NCBI GenBank assembly: GCA_002293155.1
Contig: DBCQ01000044.1
Coordinates: forward strand, 25,416-65,592
DNA from: Burkholderiales bacterium UBA954
GTDB lineage: Bacteria; Pseudomonadota; Gammaproteobacteria; Burkholderiales; Burkholderiaceae_A
Direction: 5' to 3'
Length of the DNA: 40,177 nucleotides
Shown here one piece after another: positions 1 through 9,365 of the stretch. Below the pieces are notes generated by a model. The model worked only from the letters and a program-made list of their open reading frames with translations, had not been told where the DNA came from and searched no databases. Every line of letters starts with the position of its first letter. Position 1 is the first letter of the stretch. Made by a program: the position numbers and the translations under genes.

Positions 1-33
1 CAAACCATGGATTCGTTCACGGGAGCGAAATAA
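1..33 (+). CDS. 3' end of upstream gene, probably a YfgM-like TPR protein (partial)
   Basis: Reading from base 1, ten sense codons (QTMDSFTGAK) run into TAA at 31-33, and the last A of that stop is the first base of the bamB ATG. Only the tail is present, so the family cannot be read from sequence. In many proteobacteria a YfgM-like tetratricopeptide protein sits just before bamB, and that is the only reason for the suggested identity. The TAATG junction suggests translational coupling to bamB. Confidence 0.45.
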   Translation, partial: QTMDSFTGAK

Positions 34-1229
34 TGTCGAATAAAATCCTCTTACCGATTCTGCTCTGTGCTCTAGTGGGTCTCTCGGCCTGCACAAGCGC
101 GAAGAAGCCCCAGCCCGCGGTGCTTATAAATTTCACGCCAACCCTTTCCACGATCGTGGCATGGAAGACCGAGGTTGGGCGCACGCCAAAGTTTGACGCG
201 GGTGTGGGTCAGTTCTCCCCTGCGGTAAGCGGTGAGTCTGTAACGGCTGCTGCTTCAAATGGGACGGTGTCGCGTGTAAACCTCGCAGACGGTAAATTAA
301 TCTGGCGAACACAGATTGGCGCGCCGATCATCGCTGGCGTTGCCGTGGGCAGTGGCGTAACCAGCGGTGTTTCCGTTGTCATCAACGATCGTGGCGAACT
401 TGTCGTGATTGAGCCCAACGGTAATGTGGCCCGTCGGATCGCATTGGGGGGCGTGGCCATCGAGCTGCCGACGCTTCTGGGAAACACCGCGATTGTGCGT
501 TTGGCTGATAACCGTATCGCGGGCTGGGATCTCACCACCGGCACTCGTCGCTGGGTAATTCAGCGCAATCTCCCGCCGCTTGTCTTGCATGGCCAATCCG
601 GTCTGCGGGTTGCGCCGCAACCCCCGGAGGAGTCAACCAGCCCAGTTCTTGGTCCATCGGATGTCGTCGTAAATCTTCCGGGCGGCCGCCTGCTCTGGCT
701 GGACGCCAACACAGGCGCAGTCCGCTGGGAATCACAGGTGGTCACGCCGCGTGGCAGCAACGAGGTCGAGAGAATTGTTGATCTACTGGGCGCCCCAATG
801 GCAGAGGGCCCAGATGTCTGCGTGGCGGCCTACCAGACCATGGTGTCGTGTTTCGGCGCTGAGAGTGGCCGAAGGCTTTGGAGCAGAGATCTCATCGCGA
901 GCACGCCTGCCGCGGCCGACAACCGATTTGTGTTTGTGGCCGATGATCAGTCTCGTCTGCATGCGCTTGCAAGAAAAGATGGTGTGTCGGTCTGGAGCAT
1001 CGACTCCTTTCAACTCCGTGGACTGATGAGCCCCTTGGTCTGGGGCCGTGGTCTTTGGGTTGCAGATCGGTTTGGGTTCGTGCATGTCGTGGGCCGTGAG
1101 GATGGGAAATTGCTCTCCAGGTTTTCCTTAGACGGTGGTGCCCCGAGTGGCGCAATGCGCGCGACCCGTTCAGGCCTCGTCATACAGACGCAAGGCGGAC
1201 AGCTTCTGCTGGTTCGCTCGGAAGGTTAA
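33..1229 (+). CDS. bamB: Outer membrane assembly lipoprotein BamB
   Basis: BamB is the beta-propeller lipoprotein of the BAM complex, which inserts beta-barrel proteins into the outer membrane; it acts in the periplasm, tethered to the outer membrane. The 398-residue protein opens with a lipoprotein signal peptide whose lipobox is LSAC, making Cys20 the lipidated residue. No Asp follows the Cys, which fits outer-membrane sorting. The body shows repeated PQQ-propeller blades with W-x-T and G-x-x-x-W patterns (for example DGKLIWRTQIGAP, TGTRRWVIQ, TGAVRWESQV, SGRRLWSRDL). The start overlaps the previous stop (TAATG), and der begins 3 bases after the stop, so the genes are very likely co-transcribed. 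Length is normal for the family. Confidence 0.95.
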   Translation: MSNKILLPILLCALVGLSACTSAKKPQPAVLINFTPTLSTIVAWKTEVGRTPKFDAGVGQFSPAVSGESVTAAASNGTVSRVNLADGKLIWRTQIGAPIIAGVAVGSGVTSGVSVVINDRGELVVIEPNGNVARRIALGGVAIELPTLLGNTAIVRLADNRIAGWDLTTGTRRWVIQRNLPPLVLHGQSGLRVAPQPPEESTSPVLGPSDVVVNLPGGRLLWLDANTGAVRWESQVVTPRGSNEVERIVDLLGAPMAEGPDVCVAAYQTMVSCFGAESGRRLWSRDLIASTPAAADNRFVFVADDQSRLHALARKDGVSVWSIDSFQLRGLMSPLVWGRGLWVADRFGFVHVVGREDGKLLSRFSLDGGAPSGAMRATRSGLVIQTQGGQLLLVRSEG

Positions 1230-1232
1230 TCA

Positions 1233-2579
1233 TTGAATGCAAAGCCGGTGGTCGCCCTTGTTGGGCGGCCAAATGTTGGGAAATCCACGCTTTTTAACCG
1301 GCTCACGCGATCTCGAGATGCGCTTGTTGCAGACCTTCCGGGGCTAACGCGGGATCGTCATTACGGCGAAGGCCGACTCGGCGATCGCCCGTATCTTGTT
1401 GTCGATACCGGCGGCTTTGAGCCCATCGTGAAAGAGGGCATCACCTTTCAGATGGCCAAGCAGACGCGTCAGGCGATCGCGGAATCCGACAAGGTGATTT
1501 TTGTGGTCGATGGCCGTTCAGGTCTAGCACCACAGGATCTTCAGATCGCGGATTTACTGCGCAAGTCAGGCCGCCCCGTGACCCTTGCGGTCAATAAACT
1601 CGAAGGGCTGACCGGTGAGGGGCGCACCTCCGAGTTCTATGAATTAGGCCTGGGCGATCCGATCGCAATCTCATCGGCCCATGGCGATGGCGTGACATCG
1701 CTAATCGATCATCTCCTGAGCGATCTGCCCTTGGCGGTGTCCGCGGAGGATGAGGCCGCCGAGATTGCTGAAAAGGGCTTGCGAGTGGCTATTGTTGGCA
1801 GGCCGAATGTTGGCAAATCAACATTAATTAATACCCTCGTTGGTGAGGAGCGTGTGATTGCCTTTGATATGCCCGGAACAACGCGGGATGCAATCTCAAT
1901 TCCCTTCGAGCGCGAGGGTCGAAAGTATCAGTTAATCGATACAGCGGGTCTGCGTCGGCGTGGCAAGGTCTTTGAGGCGGTAGAAAAATTCTCAGTCATC
2001 AAGACCCTGCAGGCGATTGAATCCTGTCACGTTGCAATCCTAATGCTCGATGCCCAGCAAGACGTCTCTGATCAGGATGCTCACATTGCAGGATTTGTTG
2101 CAGAGGCTGGCCGGGCATTAGTCGTTGCAGTCAATAAGTGGGATGGCCTCGATAGCGTTGCCCGCGATGAGGTCAAGCGTGTGATGGCGCGCAAACTCCA
2201 GTTTCTCCACTGGGCGCGCTTTCATTTTATTTCTGCCATGAAGGGCAATGGCGTCGATGCGCTCATGCGCTCAGTGGATACAGCCTACACGGCCGCGACC
2301 TTAAAGTTATCAACCCCTAAGATCACTCGGGCGCTGCGCGAGGCGGTCGAACATCAGCAGCCCCCCAGGCACGGACGGTTTCGCCCGAAATTGCGCTACG
2401 CGCACCAGGGTGGGCAGAATCCGCCCATCATCGTGGTGCATGGCAACGCCTTAGAGCACATCTCTGATGTCTACAAGCGCTTCCTTGAGTCACGGTTTCG
2501 ACGGGTCTTCAAGCTCGAGGGCACGCCCTTGCGCATTGAGTGGAAAACCTCGACCAATCCCTACAAGCCAGAGGAGTGA
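1233..2579 (+). CDS. der: Ribosome assembly GTPase Der (EngA), TTG start
   Basis: Der is an essential GTPase with two tandem G domains and a C-terminal KH-like domain, needed for maturation of the 50S ribosomal subunit. The first P-loop GRPNVGKST is at residues 11-19, with DLPGLTRDR as switch I and DTGG as G3. A second complete P-loop GRPNVGKST follows near residue 189, with DTAG and NKWD. The first domain has NKLE instead of NKxD at G4, a substitution I believe is common in betaproteobacterial Der. The start is TTG at 1233, with a GGAAGG ribosome-binding site about 8 bases upstream, inside the end of bamB. The 448-residue length is normal. Confidence 0.97.
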   Translation: MNAKPVVALVGRPNVGKSTLFNRLTRSRDALVADLPGLTRDRHYGEGRLGDRPYLVVDTGGFEPIVKEGITFQMAKQTRQAIAESDKVIFVVDGRSGLAPQDLQIADLLRKSGRPVTLAVNKLEGLTGEGRTSEFYELGLGDPIAISSAHGDGVTSLIDHLLSDLPLAVSAEDEAAEIAEKGLRVAIVGRPNVGKSTLINTLVGEERVIAFDMPGTTRDAISIPFEREGRKYQLIDTAGLRRRGKVFEAVEKFSVIKTLQAIESCHVAILMLDAQQDVSDQDAHIAGFVAEAGRALVVAVNKWDGLDSVARDEVKRVMARKLQFLHWARFHFISAMKGNGVDALMRSVDTAYTAATLKLSTPKITRALREAVEHQQPPRHGRFRPKLRYAHQGGQNPPIIVVHGNALEHISDVYKRFLESRFRRVFKLEGTPLRIEWKTSTNPYKPEE

Positions 2580-2598
2580 TTCCCGGCCGTGAAATGGG

Positions 2599-2604
2599 TA
2601 TAGT
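2599..2604 (+). promoter_or_regulatory. Candidate -10 element for hfq
   Basis: TATAGT, five of six matches to the sigma70 -10 consensus, lies 27 bases before the hfq ATG in the 52-base der-hfq gap. No good -35 is visible at 17 bases. A GGGAG ribosome-binding site follows before the ATG. An internal promoter ahead of hfq is known in other bacteria, but here it is only a sequence match. Confidence 0.35.
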
Positions 2605-2631
2605 TAATCCTCAACTCGGGAGTTTTTCACT

Positions 2632-2871
2632 ATGTCACAGGTAAAAGGGCAGGCGTTACAAGACCCATTTCTGAACCTGCTTCGCAAGGAGCATGTTCCT
2701 GTATCGGTGTACCTCGTTAATGGAATCAAACTGCAGGGCCATGTCGAGTCCTTCGACCAGTACGTGTTGCTGCTGAGAAATACAGTCACCCAGATGGTCT
2801 ACAAGCATGCGATCTCAACCATCGTGCCTGCGCGTGCGGTCAACTTCACCGCAGAGGGCGAGTCGAGCTGA
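2632..2871 (+). CDS. hfq: RNA chaperone Hfq
   Basis: Hfq is a hexameric Sm-like protein that helps small RNAs pair with mRNA targets and influences RNA stability. The 79-residue protein has the N-terminal QDPFLN helix, the Sm1 core with NGIKLQG and FDQY, and the Sm2 signature YKHAIST followed by the basic VPAR. It ends shortly after Sm2, without the long acidic tail of E. coli Hfq, as is usual in betaproteobacteria. It lies between der and hflX in the conserved der-hfq-hflX-hflK-hflC order. Its TGA stop overlaps a CTG codon that may be the hflX start. Confidence 0.98.
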   Translation: MSQVKGQALQDPFLNLLRKEHVPVSVYLVNGIKLQGHVESFDQYVLLLRNTVTQMVYKHAISTIVPARAVNFTAEGESS

Positions 2872-2933
2872 GCGATCTAGGTTCTAGTTCAACGTCGCTA
2901 GACGTTGATTTTTCAAGACGCCCGAAGACCGTA

Positions 2934-4067
2934 TTGGTGGCCTTAACGCTCGGTCAGGGCCTGGCTCCCGATGTTCAAGAATTACGGGCGCTTGCCGAAT
3001 CGGCAGGCGCAGAGGTCTCAGCGGTAATCTCGGGTAGGCGCGATCGGCCCGATCCCGCCTTGTTTGCGGGCTCCGGAAAGTGCGACGAGATTTTTCTGGC
3101 CTGCCAAGAGCATGCTGCAGAGCTCGTAATTTTTGATCACACTTTGTCGCCCGGCCAACAGCGCAACCTCACCAAGTTATTAAAGCGGCGCGTGATTGAT
3201 CGGGTCGCGCTCATCCTCGATATTTTTGCTCTTCGTGCCCGCAGTCATGAGGGCAAACTACAGGTCGAACTTGCGCAGCTTGATTACCTCTCTGCCCGCC
3301 TCGTGCGCGGCTGGACCCACCTTGAGCGACAAAAGGGCGGTATCGGCCTGCGTGGCCCGGGCGAGACCCAGCTCGAAACCGACCGACGCCTGATTGGTCA
3401 GCGTGTGAAGCAGCTTCGGTCTCGTCTGGCCCTCGTCGATAAGCAACGCAGAAACCGAAGGCGTCAACGCGATCGGCAGGGCGCCTTCTCGGTGTCTCTG
3501 GTGGGCTACACCAATGCGGGTAAATCAACCCTATTTAATGCCCTTACTCATGCAGGTGTTTATGCTGCAGATCAGTTATTTGCCACGCTCGATACGACGA
3601 GCCGGCGGGTGTTTCTCGCGCCGGGAGAGTTTATGGTCTTGTCCGATACGGTGGGCTTTATTCGGGAGCTTCCCCACAGCCTGATCGAGGCATTTAAATC
3701 GACCTTGCATGAGGCTGCAGACGCCGACCTGCTTCTGCATGTGATTGATGCATCCGACCCAGACCGTGAACTCCAGCAGCAGGCGGTCGATACCGTATTG
3801 GCTGAAGTTGGCGCCGCCAACGTGCCCCGGATTGAGGTTTTCAACAAGATCGATCTCATGGGAATCCCCCCAAAGTCAGAGCCAGACCCCTATGGTAGGA
3901 TCCATCGGGTTTGGTTGAGCGCCGCCGATGCAAAGGGCATTGATGCCCTAAGAGAAGCGGTGAGATCCCATATGCCGGCGTTTCCGAGCCCTGAAAAAGA
4001 GCCCTGGTCGGGCGTGGTCAGTGAACACTTAAATGCGATGCAACCTTCAGTCCAGTCTCTTCTCTAA
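2934..4067 (+). CDS. hflX: Ribosome-associated GTPase HflX (start uncertain)
   Basis: HflX binds the 50S subunit, splits stalled ribosomes after stress and hydrolyses GTP. The HflX domain signature RGWTHLERQKGGIGLRGPGE begins near residue 125 (counting from 2934). The G domain follows with GYTNAGKST at 191-199, DTVGF, and NKID. The first canonical start is TTG 2934, but it has no clear ribosome-binding site and would fall inside the first conserved beta strand (KTVLVALTLG). The frame is open upstream through all of hfq's tail, and its only NTG codon there is CTG 2868. That CTG overlaps the hfq stop (CTGA) and has AGAGGG about 10 bases before it. Starting there would give 399 residues. Identity is certain; the N-terminus is not. 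Confidence 0.93.
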   Translation: MVALTLGQGLAPDVQELRALAESAGAEVSAVISGRRDRPDPALFAGSGKCDEIFLACQEHAAELVIFDHTLSPGQQRNLTKLLKRRVIDRVALILDIFALRARSHEGKLQVELAQLDYLSARLVRGWTHLERQKGGIGLRGPGETQLETDRRLIGQRVKQLRSRLALVDKQRRNRRRQRDRQGAFSVSLVGYTNAGKSTLFNALTHAGVYAADQLFATLDTTSRRVFLAPGEFMVLSDTVGFIRELPHSLIEAFKSTLHEAADADLLLHVIDASDPDRELQQQAVDTVLAEVGAANVPRIEVFNKIDLMGIPPKSEPDPYGRIHRVWLSAADAKGIDALREAVRSHMPAFPSPEKEPWSGVVSEHLNAMQPSVQSLL

Positions 4068-4073
4068 CAATTC

Positions 4074-5630
4074 ATGATGCGATCCTCTAAGTTGGCTATT
4101 TTTAGGCGTTTATTTGCCCTCGGTGATCCCCGTTGGGGCCAGTCTGGTTCGCAGGCAGGCGCAAACGCCTCTGGGAAAGATGCCCCAGGCGCATCAGCCC
4201 CCCAAGGTGCGGGAGCAGAGAATTCCGGCGACAAACCGCCGGCAGAGTCGAGCCCTACCCCTGCAAATCCTGCACCCTCGAATCCTTCAAATCCTGGGGC
4301 GACTCCCGGCCAGGGCCAGCAAGGCGCTTCGGGTGGATCTGGCGGCAATCGGGGCAGTAATGAACCCCCTGACCTCGACGAGGTCTGGAAGGATTTCAAC
4401 CGTCGGTTAAGCGGCATGTTTGGTGGTAAAGGCGGCAAGGGTGGAGGCAATCGCTCCAGCGGTGGCTTCGGCGGTAATGGCGGTGGCGGCAATGGGGGTG
4501 GCCGCCGAGGTGGCTCGGGCTCGGGCGGCGGCTTTAAGGCGCCGAATGTGAAGACTGGCCCTGCGGTTGGTTTTGTAGCGCTTGGCGGCGTGCTCTTGTG
4601 GCTGGCAACAGGCTTTTATATTGTTCAAGAGGGTCAGTCGTCTCTGGTATTGCGCTTTGGTGAGTACCGCACGACTGCACCGGCAGGTTTTCAATGGCGC
4701 CTACCCTATCCATTTGAATCCCATGAGATTGTTAATCTGGCCCAGATTCGTCAGGTGACGGTGGGCGTGCGGGGGGGCGGACAGGCCATGCGTGGCCGCG
4801 ACTCGCTCATGCTGACCAAAGATGAAAACATGGTCGATGTGCAGTTCGCTGTCCAATACCGCATTAGCGACCCGAAAGAATATTTATTTAATAACGTGGC
4901 GCCCGATGACATCGTGATGCAGGCTGCGGAGACCGCAATGCGTGAAATCGTTGGTCGAAGCCTGAGTGATACCGTCTTGTATGAAAACAAAGAGGGCATC
5001 GCACGCGAGGCCCTTGCTCAGATTCAGGCAATTGCGGATCGTTATGCCTCGGGTCTGGCGATCGTCGATGTCACGATTCAAAATGCGCAGCCGCCCGAGG
5101 AGGTTCAGGCCGCATTTAGCGATGCCATTAAAGCAGGCCAGGATGCGGAGCGCCTAAAAAATGAAGGCCAGGCCTATGCCAATGATGTCATCCCTCGCGC
5201 ACGGGGTTCAGCGGAGCGCCTCATTCAGGAGGCTGAGGGCTATAAAGAGCGTGTAATTGCAACTGCACAGGGTGATGCGGATCGATTCCGCAAGATCGTA
5301 GTCGAGTACGTCAAAGCGCCTGCGGTGACGCGAGAGCGTATGTATCTCGAAACCATGCAGCAGGTCTTTAGTAACGTCAGTAAAGTCTTGGTGGATTCCA
5401 AAACCAATAGCAACCTGCTGTATCTACCTCTCGATAAATTGATCCAACAGACAGCGTCTACTGGAGCACCATCAACTGGATCCGCGAGTATGGCGCCAAA
5501 TGTCCCATCGGGATCCGCTGCCAGCAACACATCGGGCAATACGGTCGCTAACCCTGCGCCTACTGAGAGCGTCCCTGCTTCGCCGCCCGCAGCACCCAGC
5601 CTGCGTGATCGCATAAGGGAGGCGCGCTGA
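4074..5630 (+). CDS. hflK: FtsH modulator HflK, with long Gly/Pro-rich N-terminus
   Basis: HflK pairs with HflC to form the large membrane cage around the AAA protease FtsH and modulates its degradation of membrane proteins. The SPFH/band 7 domain begins after one transmembrane segment at about residues 163-182. The conserved PPDLDEVW motif precedes the membrane helix, as in E. coli HflK. Before it lie about 95 residues rich in Ala, Ser, Pro and Gly, and after it about 40 residues of almost pure Gly with Lys/Arg. Total length is 518, about 100 more than the E. coli protein. The C-terminal tail is also low-complexity (Ala, Ser, Thr, Pro). A second in-frame ATG follows at 4077. The stop overlaps the hflC ATG by one base. 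Confidence 0.96.
   Translation: MMRSSKLAIFRRLFALGDPRWGQSGSQAGANASGKDAPGASAPQGAGAENSGDKPPAESSPTPANPAPSNPSNPGATPGQGQQGASGGSGGNRGSNEPPDLDEVWKDFNRRLSGMFGGKGGKGGGNRSSGGFGGNGGGGNGGGRRGGSGSGGGFKAPNVKTGPAVGFVALGGVLLWLATGFYIVQEGQSSLVLRFGEYRTTAPAGFQWRLPYPFESHEIVNLAQIRQVTVGVRGGGQAMRGRDSLMLTKDENMVDVQFAVQYRISDPKEYLFNNVAPDDIVMQAAETAMREIVGRSLSDTVLYENKEGIAREALAQIQAIADRYASGLAIVDVTIQNAQPPEEVQAAFSDAIKAGQDAERLKNEGQAYANDVIPRARGSAERLIQEAEGYKERVIATAQGDADRFRKIVVEYVKAPAVTRERMYLETMQQVFSNVSKVLVDSKTNSNLLYLPLDKLIQQTASTGAPSTGSASMAPNVPSGSAASNTSGNTVANPAPTESVPASPPAAPSLRDRIREAR
4411..4542 (+). repeat. Glycine-codon low-complexity tract in hflK
   Basis: About 130 bases made mostly of GGN codons (ggcggtaatggcggtggcgg and variants) encode the Gly-rich stretch just before the HflK membrane helix. 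Imperfect short repeats like this can expand or contract by slippage. Confidence 0.7.
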
Positions 5631-6535
5631 TGAATAAGCTTTTTTCTGCCCTCTCGGCGCTCATCGTTCTGGTCTTGGTTGCGGGCTCCTGTATCTATGT
5701 TGTAGACCAACGGCAGTATGCGATCGTCTTTGCCTTGGGTGAGATTAAAGAGGTGGTCGCAAAGCCAGGCCTTTACTTTAAGCTGCCCCCACCGTTTCAG
5801 AATGTGGTCTATGTTGAGAAGAGAACGCTCACCATCGACACGCCAGAGATTGATCGTTTCATTACCAGCGAAAAACAAAACGTTCTGGTCGATACCTATG
5901 TGAAATGGCGCGTGATTGACCCGAAAGAATATTGGGTCTCGGTTGCGGGTAGGCCCGCAGGTGCCGCAGATCGTATCTCCCGTAGCCTGCGCGATGCCTT
6001 AAATAATGAGATTGCTAAGCGTACCGTCAACGAAGTGATCTCTGCCTCCCGAGAGCAGGTGATGACGGGCATTCGAGATCGTGTGAATGCAGACGCGAAA
6101 CGTCTCGGCGTTGAGGTGGTGGATGTCCGTATTAAACGCGTTGACCTTGCCGACGAAATTCGCGATTCTGTCTTCCGCCGTATGGAGTCCGAGCGTAAAG
6201 CGATCGCGAATGAGCGCCGCTCTTCGGGTGGAGCGGAGTCAGAGAAGATTCGCGCCAATGCGGATCGCCAGCGCGAGGTCTTATTGGCTCAGGCCTATCG
6301 TCGTGCCCAGAGCATCATGGGGGATGGCGATGCCCGATCGACAGCGCTTTACGCAGCCTCGTTCGGCCAGAATCCTGAGTTCGCCGCTTTTTATCGCAGC
6401 CTTCAGGCCTATCGAGAAGGTTTCAAAAGCAAAGCGGATGTCATTGTTGCTGACCCACAGTCTGATTTCTTCCGTTATTTCCGCTCCTCGGGTGCCCGCG
6501 GCACAGGTTCGGGAAGCGGCGCGAACACCAAGTAG
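5630..6535 (+). CDS. hflC: FtsH modulator HflC
   Basis: HflC is the partner of HflK in the periplasm-facing SPFH complex that surrounds FtsH. The 301-residue protein has an N-terminal membrane helix at about residues 3-24 that acts as an uncleaved anchor. The band 7 domain follows (VVDQRQYAIVFALGEI, then KPGLYFKLPPPFQNV). A long Arg/Glu-rich helical segment near residues 180-230 (VFRRMESERKAIANERRSSG) is typical of the family. It ends in a Gly/Ser-rich tail (SSGARGTGSGSGANTK). The ATG shares one base with the hflK stop, and AGGGAGG lies 7 bases upstream inside hflK, so the two subunits should be made in coupled amounts. Confidence 0.97.
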   Translation: MNKLFSALSALIVLVLVAGSCIYVVDQRQYAIVFALGEIKEVVAKPGLYFKLPPPFQNVVYVEKRTLTIDTPEIDRFITSEKQNVLVDTYVKWRVIDPKEYWVSVAGRPAGAADRISRSLRDALNNEIAKRTVNEVISASREQVMTGIRDRVNADAKRLGVEVVDVRIKRVDLADEIRDSVFRRMESERKAIANERRSSGGAESEKIRANADRQREVLLAQAYRRAQSIMGDGDARSTALYAASFGQNPEFAAFYRSLQAYREGFKSKADVIVADPQSDFFRYFRSSGARGTGSGSGANTK

Positions 6536-6565
6536 ATCCTCCGCTTTTTCATTGGTGACTGATTA

Positions 6566-7822
6566 ATGCCCGCCTGGCTCTTACCCGACCAGATCTCTGA
6601 CATTCTGCCCGGTGAGGCAAAGCGTCTTGAAACTCTGCGGCGCGCGCTGCTTGATCTCTATGCGGGCTACGGCTACGCCTTGGTTCAGCCGCCGCTGATT
6701 GAGCATGTCGAATCACTACTAATCCATCAGGCTCGCGATCTCGATCTGCGAACCTTTAAGGTTGTTGATCAGGCCAGCGGCAGGCTTCTGGGGCTACGAG
6801 CAGATATCACGCCGCAGGTTGCAAGGATTGATGCCCATCAGATTCCGAATCAAGGGGTAACGCGTCTCTGTTATGCAGGTTCCGTATTACATGCGCAGCC
6901 TGCAGGGCTCCTGTCGTCCCGTGAGCCTGTGCAGGTCGGCTGTGAGTTGTTTGGTCACCCAGGCCTTGAGGCAGATCTTGAAGTCCAAGAGCTTGCCTTG
7001 GCCTCGCTTGATGCAGCTGGAATTCAGCAGGTGCGGCTCGATCTCTCACACCGCGGAGTTTTCCTTGCCCTGCGTGATCAAGACCCGGCGCTTGCAGCAA
7101 TTGAAAACGAGGTCTTGCTCGCCCTTCAGTCCAAGGATGCTGTTCGTTTAGAAGAGCTTCTCGGCACAGGTCGCTTGGCCTCGGCGAATTCGTCCGCAGC
7201 ATCGGGAGGCGCATCGGGACGTGTTGAGGTCTCGCCAGAATCCCGGTCTGCATTATTAGCGCTGCTCAGTCTCTATGGTCCGGCAAATGGCGCCGATAAT
7301 GTGATTGAGCGGGCCCGCAGAGTGTTACCACAGCAGCCAAGAATTCAACAGGCGCTTGATCGATTACAGGCGGTAGCGAACTCTGCGATGTTCAACGAGC
7401 ACCCGCAGTGCGGCCTCACCGTTGATTTTGCGGATCTCCGTGGATACCGCTATCACAATGGTGTGATGTTCTCGATCTATTGTGAGGGCCTGCCCAATGC
7501 TGTGGTTCGCGGTGGCCGCTACGATGGGGTGGGTGAACTTTTTGGCCGAGCCCGTCCCGCAACGGGTTTTAGCTTAGAGCTGCGCGAACTGCTCGAGATT
7601 ACCCGGCCATCGCAGGTGGGGTCGCAGGCTGCGTCCCTGGGTCAGCCTGGGCTTGCACCGAATACGATTGCCGCACCGTGGATCGATGATTCCAGCCTTC
7701 GGGGAGCAATTAGCGCCTTGCGCGCCAAGGGCGAGACCGTAATTCGGCTTCCTGATGCAGAATTAGGGGCCTGGCCAGGCCGTAAACTGGCCTATCAGGC
7801 TGGGGGATGGAAGGTCGCCTGA
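6566..7822 (+). CDS. hisZ: ATP phosphoribosyltransferase regulatory subunit HisZ
   Basis: HisZ is a catalytically inactive paralogue of histidyl-tRNA synthetase that binds short-form HisG and allows feedback control of the first step of histidine synthesis. The start matches the family (LLPDQISDILPGEAKRLE), followed by class II synthetase core motifs such as FKVVDQASGRLLGLRADITPQVAR and, near the end, GGRYDGVGELFGR. Length is 418, somewhat above the usual ~385. The extra residues are two Ala/Ser/Gly-rich loops, near residue 205 (ASANSSAASGGASG) and near residue 350. Upstream of purA is the standard betaproteobacterial place for hisZ. No hisG is in this window. Confidence 0.95.
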   Translation: MPAWLLPDQISDILPGEAKRLETLRRALLDLYAGYGYALVQPPLIEHVESLLIHQARDLDLRTFKVVDQASGRLLGLRADITPQVARIDAHQIPNQGVTRLCYAGSVLHAQPAGLLSSREPVQVGCELFGHPGLEADLEVQELALASLDAAGIQQVRLDLSHRGVFLALRDQDPALAAIENEVLLALQSKDAVRLEELLGTGRLASANSSAASGGASGRVEVSPESRSALLALLSLYGPANGADNVIERARRVLPQQPRIQQALDRLQAVANSAMFNEHPQCGLTVDFADLRGYRYHNGVMFSIYCEGLPNAVVRGGRYDGVGELFGRARPATGFSLELRELLEITRPSQVGSQAASLGQPGLAPNTIAAPWIDDSSLRGAISALRAKGETVIRLPDAELGAWPGRKLAYQAGGWKVA

Positions 7823-7841
7823 CCCGAGTCGCCGCTGGTGA

Positions 7842-9179
<1,338 letters not shown>

Positions 9180-9237
9180 TTCATGACACTCTGAGCGCTA
9201 CAGAACTGCGGCCAGGCGCTGCGATCGGAATTCTTAA

Positions 9238-9324
9238 TGGTGCCCAGAAGAGGACTCGAACCTCCACAGTGTTGCCACCGCTAGGACCTGAACCTAGTGC
9301 GTCTACCAATTCCGCCATCTGGGC
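9238..9324 (-). tRNA. leuV-like: tRNA-Leu(CAG)
   Basis: Read on the minus strand, this 87-base sequence folds as a class II tRNA. The acceptor GCCCAGA pairs with TCTGGGC, followed by discriminator A and an encoded CCA. The D arm contains GGCGGAATTGGTAGACGC. The anticodon stem CTAGG/CCTAG encloses loop TTCAGGT, so the anticodon is CAG, reading CUG leucine codons. A variable arm (GGTGGCAACACT) and the T arm GGAGGTTCGAGTCCTC follow. The gene lies antisense in the gap between purA and rnr. The symbol is only an analogy to the E. coli CAG isoacceptors; the isotype and anticodon are read directly. Confidence 0.96.
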
Positions 9325-9337
9325 AAATGAGCCGCGT

Positions 9338-9365
9338 ACTTTAGCTGGAAACAAATAATTGTCAA
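9338..9365 (-). promoter_or_regulatory. Promoter of tRNA-Leu, overlapping the rnr start codon
   Basis: On the minus strand a perfect -35 TTGACA (9360-9365) is separated by 16 bases from TAAAGT (9338-9343), four of six matches to the -10. Initiation about 7 bases on would place the transcript start a few bases before the tRNA 5' end at 9324. The -35 covers the second and third bases of the rnr TTG start (9359-9361) and the codon after it. Confidence 0.65.

Noticed and set aside
4064..4492. Proline-rich 142-codon frame on the minus strand
   Set aside because: It is the antisense of the Gly/Pro-rich HflK N-terminus; composition explains it and the coding strand has a clear family match.
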